Assembly (NCBI GenBank): GCA_026390195.1
Contig: JAPLGK010000138.1
Location: 1 to 19,297, forward strand
DNA length: 19,297 nucleotides
Reading direction: 5' to 3'
DNA from: Caldisericota bacterium
Lineage (GTDB): Bacteria; Caldisericota; Caldisericia; Cryosericales; Cryosericaceae
Shown here: positions 13,812-19,297 of the stretch, piece by piece
How positions within the stretch are numbered: position 1 is the first letter of the stretch
How the letters are laid out: each line of letters begins with the position of its first letter
Notes under the pieces: generated by a model
What the model saw: the letters and a program-made list of their open reading frames with translations, nothing else
The model's database searches: none
What the model was told of the DNA's origin: nothing
Position numbers and translations under genes: made by a program

Positions 13812-14150
13812 TTGAAACTGACTGAAGTTCTTGAGATTACAGGGGCAACGTGTGTCGCGGGTGAGCATTTGGACACTGTTGAGGTGAACCATGCGTTTGC
13901 TTCTGACCTCATGAGTGACGTGCTTGCTATGAGTCGTCCTGACACGTTGCTCATCACAGGGTTGACTACTCCTCAGACTATTCGTACGGCACAGATGCTT
14001 GACCTGCCAGCCATCCTCGTGGTAAGAGGCAAGGATGTGCCTCAGGATGTCGCCGATTTGGCACGCACGACAGGCATTGTCCTTCTGGCGACACATGAAA
14101 TCATGTACGTGGCTTCGGGCAAGCTCTATGCTCGAGGTCTCTCTGGATAG
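13812..14150 (+). CDS. DRTGG-domain-like protein 1
   Basis: A 112-residue single-domain protein resembling the DRTGG domain found in phosphotransacetylases and in CBS-containing pyrophosphatases. Visible pattern: KLTEVLEITGA (2-12), ASDLMSDVLAMSRPDTLLITG (about 30-50), LPAILVVRGKDVP, and the terminal GKLYARGL. It is paralogous to the protein at 15092-15424 (shared A-x-DL-x-S-x-V-x-A and GKLY-x-x-GL). The TTG start is supported by AAGAGGAG at 13796-13803. Proteins of this kind recur beside [FeFe]-hydrogenase genes in anaerobes, but I know of no demonstrated function. A nucleotide-sensing role is inferred from the domain's company with CBS pairs. Confidence 0.65.
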   Translation: MKLTEVLEITGATCVAGEHLDTVEVNHAFASDLMSDVLAMSRPDTLLITGLTTPQTIRTAQMLDLPAILVVRGKDVPQDVADLARTTGIVLLATHEIMYVASGKLYARGLSG

Positions 14151-14153
14151 TAG

Positions 14154-15083
14154 ATGCCCCTTGAGCAGAGCGTAGAAGCACTGCGGTATCTGGGGCTGTT
14201 CAGCAATCTGGACGCTTCCAGTGTCATGTCTACCGCAGTGCATGCCCTTCATCCTGAGGACCGTGTTGCAGCGGCCCGCATTCTCATGCGGGAAAAGTCA
14301 ATTTCCGGAGTGCCCATCGTCGATGCTGACTTTCGGTTGGTGGGGCTCATTTCGGTTTCGAAGATCATTGAGGCGCTTGCCGACGGGCGTCTGGCCGACT
14401 CTGTTGACTCAGTGATGACACGCGATGTGATCTCTCTGCACGCTCATGACACCTTTGAGACAATCCTGTCCTGTTTCCAGCGCTTCAAGTTTGGGCGTTT
14501 CCCGGTGGTCGAGGAAGATGGCAGGCTGGTTGGCATGATCACCGATACCGACGTCCTGTCGGCGATCATTCGCAGTTTCTACTCGGTGTACGTCCACGAC
14601 CAGCGACGCACGATGACGCTCGGCAGCTTCTCAGCCCTCTCGAAAGAGTTCGAGAATAGTGCAGACTTTGTGTATGGCATAAGCTGTACGGGACTTGAGA
14701 ATGCTGGCGAAGGCTCGGCTCGGCTCAAGGCGTTCCTCCAGACCAAGGGTTTCGGCGAGTCGGTTGTTCGACGGGCGAGCGTCTGCGCCTACGAGGCAGA
14801 GATAAACGTTTGTATCCATGCGGGAGGAAAGGGTTCACTCCGGGCCATTGCTCGCAATGGAGAGATCATAGTGCGCGTAGAAGACGAGGGACCCGGAATC
14901 GAGAACATCGATCTTGCGATGAAGGAAGGCTGGTCTACCGCGACTGATGCAATCAGGGAACTTGGGTTTGGTGCGGGCATGGGTCTGGCGAATATCCGTC
15001 GGTTCTCCGACCACCTCGTGATTATCTCGGGCAAGGACAAGCCCACCAAGGTTGAGATGATCTTCCTGGCGGACAAGGAATAG
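14154..15083 (+). CDS. CBS-domain pair fused to an RsbW/RsbT-like ATP-binding domain
   Basis: A 309-residue cytosolic protein. Two CBS motifs (about 24-80, ISGVPIVDADFRLVGLIS; and 86-143, FGRFPVVEEDGRLVGMIT) form a Bateman module, which usually binds adenine nucleotides. The C-terminal part (about 185-305) is a GHKL/HATPase_c domain of anti-sigma type: N-box EAEINVCIHA (214-223), G1 box VEDEGPGI (242-249) and G2 box GFGAGMGLANIRRFSD (271-286). There is no dimerisation/phosphoacceptor domain and no response regulator nearby. It could be a serine kinase or anti-sigma-like switch gated by nucleotides. It starts 3 nt after the DRTGG-like gene with only a weak ribosome site, suggesting translational coupling. 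It is flanked by two DRTGG-like genes. Confidence 0.85.
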   Translation: MPLEQSVEALRYLGLFSNLDASSVMSTAVHALHPEDRVAAARILMREKSISGVPIVDADFRLVGLISVSKIIEALADGRLADSVDSVMTRDVISLHAHDTFETILSCFQRFKFGRFPVVEEDGRLVGMITDTDVLSAIIRSFYSVYVHDQRRTMTLGSFSALSKEFENSADFVYGISCTGLENAGEGSARLKAFLQTKGFGESVVRRASVCAYEAEINVCIHAGGKGSLRAIARNGEIIVRVEDEGPGIENIDLAMKEGWSTATDAIRELGFGAGMGLANIRRFSDHLVIISGKDKPTKVEMIFLADKE

Positions 15084-15091
15084 GAGGTAAC

Positions 15092-15424
15092 ATGACAGTC
15101 CATGACGTCATCGAGTCACTGGGTGCGGACGTCGCGGTCGAGGGTGACACGACGCGGCTGGTAACGTCAGGGTATGCCTGCGACCTGCTCTCGGAAGTCA
15201 TCGCCAAGGCTGCTCCGGGATCGGTCTGGGCAACCATCCAGACGCACGTCAATGTCATCGCTGTTGCAGCGATGGTCGGCATCAGCATCGTTATCGTCTG
15301 CGAGGGACGAACTTGCGAATCCGACGTGGTCGAGCATGCCGCAAAGGAACACCTGACGATCCTCTATTCCAGGGATTCGGCGTATACCGTTTCCGGGAAG
15401 CTCTACGTCCTTGGGCTGAGGTAG
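15092..15424 (+). CDS. DRTGG-domain-like protein 2
   Basis: A 110-residue paralogue of the protein at 13812-14150, with the same length and landmarks: TVHDVIESLGADV (2-14), ACDLLSEVIAKAAPGSVWATI (about 29-49), VGISIVIVCEGRTC, and the terminal GKLYVLGL. Differences between the copies are concentrated in the central TGLTTPQ/QTHVNV segment, which may reflect different ligands or partners. GGAGG (15083-15087), overlapping the upstream stop, serves the ATG. It is followed after 3 nt by the PHP gene. A role in a regulatory complex with the CBS/ATPase protein is inferred from gene order. Confidence 0.65.
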   Translation: MTVHDVIESLGADVAVEGDTTRLVTSGYACDLLSEVIAKAAPGSVWATIQTHVNVIAVAAMVGISIVIVCEGRTCESDVVEHAAKEHLTILYSRDSAYTVSGKLYVLGLR

Positions 15425-15427
15425 CTG

Positions 15428-16159
15428 GTGCCGGAGGTACCCGGTGACCTGCACCTGCATTCGTGTCTGTCGCCGTGTGCGGACATCACGATGTTGCCGG
15501 GCGAGGTGGCGGGGCGGCTCGCTGCGCGCGGCATACGGGTTGCCTCTCTGACCGACCACAATGCGGCGTGCAACGTGCCTGCATTTCAGCGGGCATTTCA
15601 GCGAGGTGGCATCCTGCTCGTGCCAGGGATAGAAGCTACCACTGCGGAGGAAGTCCACCTGCTCTGCTATTTCGAGACGATGGATGCCCTCTGGAAATTC
15701 AGTCGCAGACTGCTGGGATCGTACCCGCGCATCATCAACGACCCCGAACGGTTTGGGTATCAGCTTGTCTGTAATGAACGGGACGAGTTTGTAGGCCAGT
15801 TTCCTTTTCTGCTTTCTATGGCCAGTCAGCTGAGTCTCGAGGAACTGAGAGGGCTTGTCGAACAGTTGGGCGGCGTCGTCGTGCCGAGCCATCTGGATCG
15901 CTGCTACGGGCTTCTGTACCAGCTGGGGATGGTGACGTCAGACATGGAGTTTCCCACGTATGAGATCGCCCACAAGGTCAACATCGAGAGAATAGCGTCA
16001 CAGCTTCCTGGTCACCCGCAGTTCATCTCAAACAGCGATGCTCACAACCTCGATTCCATAAGCCCTCCCAGGTACGTCCTCGAGATCGAGGAGTTGACTG
16101 TCCACGAAGTACTCATGGCCCTTCGACATGAGAACGGAAGAGGCGTAAGGCTACTATGA
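15428..16159 (+). CDS. PHP-domain metal-dependent phosphoesterase
   Basis: A 243-residue protein of the PHP superfamily (TrpH/YciV-like phosphoesterases). Metal-ligand motifs are in order: DLHLHS (7-12), TDHN (42-45), GIEA (67-70), H77 in EVHLLCYF, PSHLDR (153-158) and SDAHN (203-207). All expected Asp/His/Glu positions are present, so activity is likely. Substrates for related proteins include nucleotide phosphates and short oligonucleotides; the substrate here is unknown. The first codon is GTG at 15428, with GAGG at 15419-15422 in the preceding gene. Its stop overlaps the next start (ATGA at 16156). It lies inside the signalling cassette, so it may degrade or act on the signal sensed by neighbouring proteins. 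Confidence 0.85.
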   Translation: MPEVPGDLHLHSCLSPCADITMLPGEVAGRLAARGIRVASLTDHNAACNVPAFQRAFQRGGILLVPGIEATTAEEVHLLCYFETMDALWKFSRRLLGSYPRIINDPERFGYQLVCNERDEFVGQFPFLLSMASQLSLEELRGLVEQLGGVVVPSHLDRCYGLLYQLGMVTSDMEFPTYEIAHKVNIERIASQLPGHPQFISNSDAHNLDSISPPRYVLEIEELTVHEVLMALRHENGRGVRLL

Positions 16160-16752
16160 GGACGATAGCAGATCATATCCTGGACATTGCATCCAACAGT
16201 GTGACGGCCGGGGCCACCGATATATGGCTCGACATAGACCATGATCCGGCCAGCCACCTGTTGGTTTTTGTCATTCGGGACAACGGGCGTGGGATGAATC
16301 CCGATGGACGCACACGTGTGTTTGATCCGTTCTTTACCACGCGGCCGCACAGCATCAGGAGGTTCGGTCTTGGATTGCCATTTCTCAAGGAGAATACAGA
16401 GTTGACCGGTGGCGGGGTCGATCTTTGGAGTGTTTCGGGTCAGGGAACGACACTGAAGGCAACCTTTCACATGGACCATATTGATTGTCTGCCGCTTGGA
16501 GACGTGGCATCGACCATTCTTGTTTTGCTCATCTCTGACGATGGAGTACGGTGGCATATCCGCCGTGCAGAAGGAAGTGTTGCATATACTGTTGGTACCG
16601 AGGAACTGCGAGCAGTTTTTTCGTCGGAAGAGATGTCTGACCCTCAAGCGCAATTGTTGCTTCTGGAGTTCTTACGCGAACAGGAGTGCAATGTCGTCCA
16701 AGGCAACGGTCGCGAATCCGGGCAGGACGGGATGCAAGGGTGCTGGCGGTGA
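16156..16752 (+). CDS. Stand-alone histidine-kinase-type ATPase (HATPase_c) protein
   Basis: A 198-residue protein whose first 105 residues are a GHKL ATP-binding domain: N-box HILDIASNSVTAGA (7-20, N14), G1 RDNGRGM (41-47), F-box FDPFFTT (56-62) and G2 RRFGLGLPFLKE (68-79). It lacks a sensor, transmembrane segment and phosphoacceptor helix. The C-terminal part (about 106-198) is not recognised and the last 20 residues look low in complexity. Similar small kinase-like proteins occur within [FeFe]-hydrogenase operons of clostridia, often between the NuoE and NuoF genes; here it lies next to rex. It overlaps the PHP gene (ATGA) and the rex start (GTGA). Confidence 0.82.
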   Translation: MRTIADHILDIASNSVTAGATDIWLDIDHDPASHLLVFVIRDNGRGMNPDGRTRVFDPFFTTRPHSIRRFGLGLPFLKENTELTGGGVDLWSVSGQGTTLKATFHMDHIDCLPLGDVASTILVLLISDDGVRWHIRRAEGSVAYTVGTEELRAVFSSEEMSDPQAQLLLLEFLREQECNVVQGNGRESGQDGMQGCWR

Positions 16753-17441
16753 CGAAATACGGATCGGAAGACGTATCAAAGGCGACTATTTCGCGCATGG
16801 CCACGTATCTGCGCTGTCTCACATACCTTGAGCGGCAAGGCGCGTCGACACTTTCGTCGCGGGAGTTGGCTTCGCTGACCGGGGTGAGCGCTGAACAGGT
16901 GAGACAGGACTTGTCAGTTTTTGGTCGATTTGGCAAACGTGGCACCGGGTACGATGTCGTTCATCTGAAGACCGAAGTCGAAGCCATCTTCGGGCGTGGC
17001 GTCGAACGGTGGAAGTGCTGTATCGTGGGCGTAGGATCACTTGGCACAGCGCTCATTGCCAGTCGTATGGTTCGGAAGTGGGGATTCAGGTATGTTGCAG
17101 CGTTTGATACGGATCCGAGCAAGATCGGAACGCACGTAGAGCGCGTACCTGTGTACTCCGTTGATGAGTTGAAGACTGTTGTTCGCCGCGAGCACATCGC
17201 CATCGGGGTTATCGCCGTTCCTGCGTCCAGCGCTCGAACCGTCGCCCAAATCCTCTGCGAGGCTGGGATTCGCGGCATCCTCAACTTCGCACCTCAGAGC
17301 ATCAACGTCCCGGAGAAGGTCCCAGTGCTGTCGGTTGATCTCTCGCAGGAGTTCCTCAAGCTGTCATTCTACATCCAGAGTGCTGAGGAGCGGGCGCGGG
17401 AGGAGCAGGCCCAGATCGATGCCGCGTCACGCAGCGAGTAG
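16749..17441 (+). CDS. rex: Redox-sensing transcriptional repressor Rex
   Basis: A homodimeric repressor that binds DNA when NAD+ is high and lets go when NADH rises. The 230-residue protein has an N-terminal winged helix (about 13-70, SSRELASLTGVSAEQVRQDLSVFGRFGKRG split over 37-65) and a Rossmann domain with GVGSLG (94-99), D120 at the end of beta-2 (FDTDP), and NFAPQSINVP (179-188). It ends with the domain-swapping helix (VDLSQEFLKLSFYI). I chose GTG 16749 because it overlaps the preceding stop (GTGA) and gives the family N-terminus; the frame is open about 60 nt further upstream. Its likely target is the Rex-like site at 4970-4987. It ends 8 bp from convergent fdhD. Confidence 0.93.
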   Translation: MTKYGSEDVSKATISRMATYLRCLTYLERQGASTLSSRELASLTGVSAEQVRQDLSVFGRFGKRGTGYDVVHLKTEVEAIFGRGVERWKCCIVGVGSLGTALIASRMVRKWGFRYVAAFDTDPSKIGTHVERVPVYSVDELKTVVRREHIAIGVIAVPASSARTVAQILCEAGIRGILNFAPQSINVPEKVPVLSVDLSQEFLKLSFYIQSAEERAREEQAQIDAASRSE

Positions 17442-17464
17442 GGACGCTTCTAGGGCACTACTCG
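17435..17464. repeat. Inverted repeat between the convergent rex and fdhD stops
   Basis: CGAGTAG (17435-17441, ending in the rex stop) is complementary to CTACTCG (17458-17464, inside the last fdhD codons), with a 16-nt loop. There is no T tract on either strand, so a bidirectional intrinsic terminator is only weakly supported. Confidence 0.4.
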
Positions 17465-18184
17465 TTCCGGGTGTGAGTAGACATTCATACGTCCGGCTCG
17501 CACAAATGCAATGACGGTAGTCCCCACCCTTTCCGCAAGAGCAATTGCCTGAGCAGTCGTAGCACTTCTCGAGGCCACTACTGGTATCCCGGCACGGGCT
17601 GCCTGGGCAACTGCCTGGGCCGGAATACGCCCCGTTCCCATCAGGACTGCCTCTCTGAGATTCCAGGAGTGCATCAGAGCATGGCCGATGACCTTGTCGA
17701 GTGCCGTGTGACGACTAATGTCCTCACAGCCAAAGACATGTTCTCCCTGTACGATAAGGACTGCATGAACGCCTCCGGTGGTCCTCCACTGGAGAGCGTT
17801 GCGCTGCATCTCCTCCGCCAGATCCTGAAGGCGGAAGGTCGACACGGTGAATCCAGGTGAGACAGCAATATCTTCGGTCAGTGCATCTCCCGAAATGCAG
17901 TCGATGTCAGTTGATGTTGGTGCGTCCGGTCCCGGAGCATCGGGGGAAATGGTAAGAGGCGCCGAGCGTTCTTCCACGGTGACGGCAAGGATCTGAGTAG
18001 GCCGGGCCCAGCCTTCAGACACAGCGTGGCCAACTGCGGCGGCATCGACCAATTCGCCCGAGCTCGCAAGGCGCGCCGCCAGCGTGCCGTTCACATAGAT
18101 GGTTAGTGCGCGTTCTTCGGTGACCTCGTCCTCGCACCTGATCGCAGTGCCGCTGCGGTCGTATCTCCAGATGGTTGTTATCAT
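17450..18184 (-). CDS. fdhD: FdhD-family sulfurtransferase (Mo-enzyme maturation), atypical cysteine motif
   Basis: FdhD carries sulfur from a cysteine desulfurase to the molybdenum cofactor of formate dehydrogenase. The 244-residue protein is convincing in its C-terminal half: TGGVHAVLIV (136-145), EDISRHTALDKVIGHAL (154-170), GTGRIPAQAV, AGIPVVASRSATTAQAIALAE (198-218) and FVRAGRMNVYSHPER (227-241). The CXXC loop expected around residues 90-105 is not seen: this stretch (PTSTDIDCISGDALTED) has only C96, so sulfur transfer by the standard route is doubtful. GGGAGG (complement of 18194-18199) precedes the ATG by 9 nt. It is divergent from a molybdenum hydroxylase operon, which may be its client. 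Confidence 0.85.
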   Translation of the reverse strand: MITTIWRYDRSGTAIRCEDEVTEERALTIYVNGTLAARLASSGELVDAAAVGHAVSEGWARPTQILAVTVEERSAPLTISPDAPGPDAPTSTDIDCISGDALTEDIAVSPGFTVSTFRLQDLAEEMQRNALQWRTTGGVHAVLIVQGEHVFGCEDISRHTALDKVIGHALMHSWNLREAVLMGTGRIPAQAVAQAARAGIPVVASRSATTAQAIALAERVGTTVIAFVRAGRMNVYSHPERVVP

Positions 18185-18211
18185 CGCTTGCCACCTCCCA
18201 AGGCTGAGTCC

Positions 18212-18240
18212 AGCATAGGTCGGTTGCCGTTGGATGCCAG
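18212..18240 (-). promoter_or_regulatory. Candidate fdhD promoter
   Basis: On the minus strand CTGGCA (complement of 18235-18240), 17 bp, TATGCT (complement of 18212-18217). Spacing is ideal and each hexamer matches four or more consensus positions. The leader would be about 20 nt and would contain the GGGAGG ribosome site. Confidence 0.4.
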
Positions 18241-18272
18241 AGACCAGCGTGGGCTCTCAGCCTGCTTGGATG

Positions 18273-18301
18273 TTGTATTTTCGGCGTCACGAAAGTATGA
18301 T
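18273..18301 (+). promoter_or_regulatory. Candidate promoter of the molybdenum hydroxylase operon
   Basis: TTGTAT (18273-18278), 17 bp, TATGAT (18296-18301). The -10 is near consensus while the -35 is weak, which would suit an activated promoter. The leader would be about 30 nt, including AAGGAGG at 18327-18333. Confidence 0.5.
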
Positions 18302-18338
18302 ACATATGATAATTGGCGTCGTTTGCAAGGAGGCCCTC

Positions 18339-19172
18339 ATGGGCAGAATCGCTCAGTACTATCATGCAACATCTCTGGAGGACGCGTTCGCCAAAGCGAA
18401 ACAGCTGGGTCCTGTCGCCGCGTATGTCGGCGGTGGCGTGGAGCTGGTCCTTCGCCGGAACCCGGAGATCACGACCCTGATCGATCTGTCGCGCTGCGGT
18501 CTCGACTACATTGCAGCAGCCCCGGAAGGGATCGAAATCGGTTCTCAGACCACACTCACGACGATCAGTCGCAGCGCGGACATCAAGCAGTACGCTGGGG
18601 GTTCGTTCGCCTATTGGGCGGGACGTATCGCTCAGAACAACCTGCGGGACATGATCACTGTCGGCGGAGTCATTGGACGCAACCAGCCGTGGAACGACGT
18701 CGTGCCCCATCTCGTTGCCCTGGGTGCACAGGTGCGACTGTTTGACGGTGCTGAGCGTATCATGCCTCTCTCAGGCTACATCGAAGCGAAGCAGCCGGGG
18801 GTCATCATCAAGGGGGTCCTGTTGCCGGCAGGGAATGCTGGCTCGAGTGGATTCCTATGGCGGTTCACACGTACCCAGCAGGATATTTCGACGCTGCACT
18901 TCTCGGCGCTTGTCAGCTTTGACGGCAAGGTCATGACGGCGGCCAACCTCGTCTTCGCCGGGCGTCCGGGCCATGCCGCTCTCTACCCCCGACTCTCTGA
19001 AGGACTTGTCGGGAAATCGCTGTCGCATGAGACGTTCGCGAGAGTAGCGGAGATGGCTCTTGACCTCGTCGAGGTCGGCACTGACCTTCGTGCGACGGGC
19101 GAGTTCCGGCGTGAGCTGGTGCGGGCGGCTATCGTGAACCTGGAAGAGCACATGACAGGAGTGGCACAATGA
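18339..19172 (+). CDS. Molybdenum hydroxylase FAD-binding subunit (XdhB/CoxM-like)
   Basis: The middle subunit of three-part xanthine dehydrogenase/CO dehydrogenase-family enzymes, which passes electrons from the iron-sulfur subunit to FAD. The 277-residue protein is of family size. It has YVGGGVEL (about residues 28-35) where the family has AGGTDL, and TVGGVIG in place of TVGGNIA, both FAD phosphate-binding loops. The C-terminal domain resembles CO_deh_flav_C (RATGEFRRELVRAAIVN). AAGGAGG at 18327-18333 sets the ATG at 18339. The stop overlaps the next start (ATGA). Substrate cannot be told without the large subunit, which is outside the window. Confidence 0.87.
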   Translation: MGRIAQYYHATSLEDAFAKAKQLGPVAAYVGGGVELVLRRNPEITTLIDLSRCGLDYIAAAPEGIEIGSQTTLTTISRSADIKQYAGGSFAYWAGRIAQNNLRDMITVGGVIGRNQPWNDVVPHLVALGAQVRLFDGAERIMPLSGYIEAKQPGVIIKGVLLPAGNAGSSGFLWRFTRTQQDISTLHFSALVSFDGKVMTAANLVFAGRPGHAALYPRLSEGLVGKSLSHETFARVAEMALDLVEVGTDLRATGEFRRELVRAAIVNLEEHMTGVAQ

Positions 19173-19297
19173 CTATTTCGATAACGGTGAATACCGTTGA
19201 ACGTTCCTTCGATGTTCAGCCTGACGAGGTCCTGCTCGATGTCCTGCGGCGCGAGGGCTACCTCGAGGTGAAGGGCAGCTGTCACTCGGGAGACTGC
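19169..19297 (+). CDS. Molybdenum hydroxylase [2Fe-2S] subunit, 5' part only
   Basis: The first 43 codons of a small iron-sulfur subunit (XdhC/CoxS-like) cut by the window edge. It shows the beta-grasp start ITVNTVERSFDVQPDEVLLDVLR and the first two ligands of the plant-type cluster in GSCHSGDC (C38 and C43). The start overlaps the FAD-subunit stop (ATGA). The order FAD subunit then iron-sulfur subunit predicts that the molybdopterin-binding large subunit follows. Confidence 0.85.
   Translation, partial: MTISITVNTVERSFDVQPDEVLLDVLRREGYLEVKGSCHSGDC

Noticed and set aside
1..19297. CRISPR arrays, tRNA or rRNA genes, insertion sequences, att sites, prophage genes
   Set aside because: Nothing resembling spaced repeats, cloverleaf genes, rRNA, transposases, integrases or phage structural genes was found on either strand.

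Overview
The window comes from a GC-rich anaerobic bacterium that ferments with hydrogen. The evidence is a complete [FeFe]-hydrogenase locus, two NuoE/NuoF diaphorase pairs, the redox repressor Rex, a formate/nitrite-type channel and molybdenum-cofactor genes, with no respiratory or oxygen-defence genes in view. Promoters look like ordinary sigma-70 sites (TTGACA/TATAAT variants) and Shine-Dalgarno sequences are strong, with several TTG and GTG starts. The gene set recalls Thermotogota, Caldisericota/Cryosericota or clostridial lineages. I cannot assign the phylum from the sequence alone.

Region 1 (1-4871) is housekeeping. An intrinsic terminator of an upstream gene is followed by a compact plus-strand run: coaD, a coiled-coil protein gene, yceD (DUF177), asnS and holA. 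Ribosomal protein S20 (rpsT) lies convergent on the minus strand. It overlaps the end of holA, and its intrinsic terminator sits inside the holA reading frame. A small membrane protein resembling an ECF S component follows, divergent from rpsT.

Region 2 (about 4950-17441) is one long co-directional hydrogenase island. A promoter whose -10 lies inside a Rex-like palindrome drives a focA-family channel. Then come mobA (TTGA overlap), a NuoE-type subunit (ATGA overlap), a thioredoxin-like ferredoxin, a NuoF-type HydB with ferredoxin domains, and the HydA catalytic subunit. After a 30-nt perfect palindrome comes a TM1266-type hydrogenase-system regulator. A 255-nt non-coding spacer with a G-quadruplex motif separates this from a second NuoE/NuoF pair. 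That second NuoF has lost the cysteines of its N-terminal [2Fe-2S] domain and has no ferredoxin tail. The island ends with a putative signalling cassette: DRTGG-like protein, CBS-pair/HATPase protein, second DRTGG-like protein, PHP phosphoesterase, stand-alone HATPase protein, and Rex.

Region 3 (17450-19297) holds fdhD on the minus strand, apparently without the usual CXXC. Divergent from it is the start of a molybdenum hydroxylase operon: an FAD subunit, then the 5' end of a [2Fe-2S] subunit running off the window.

Together the genes suggest NAD(H)- and ferredoxin-linked H2 metabolism tied to formate and molybdenum enzymes. Rex would sense NADH/NAD+. The DRTGG/CBS/HATPase/PHP proteins may add nucleotide or energy sensing, but that part is inference.
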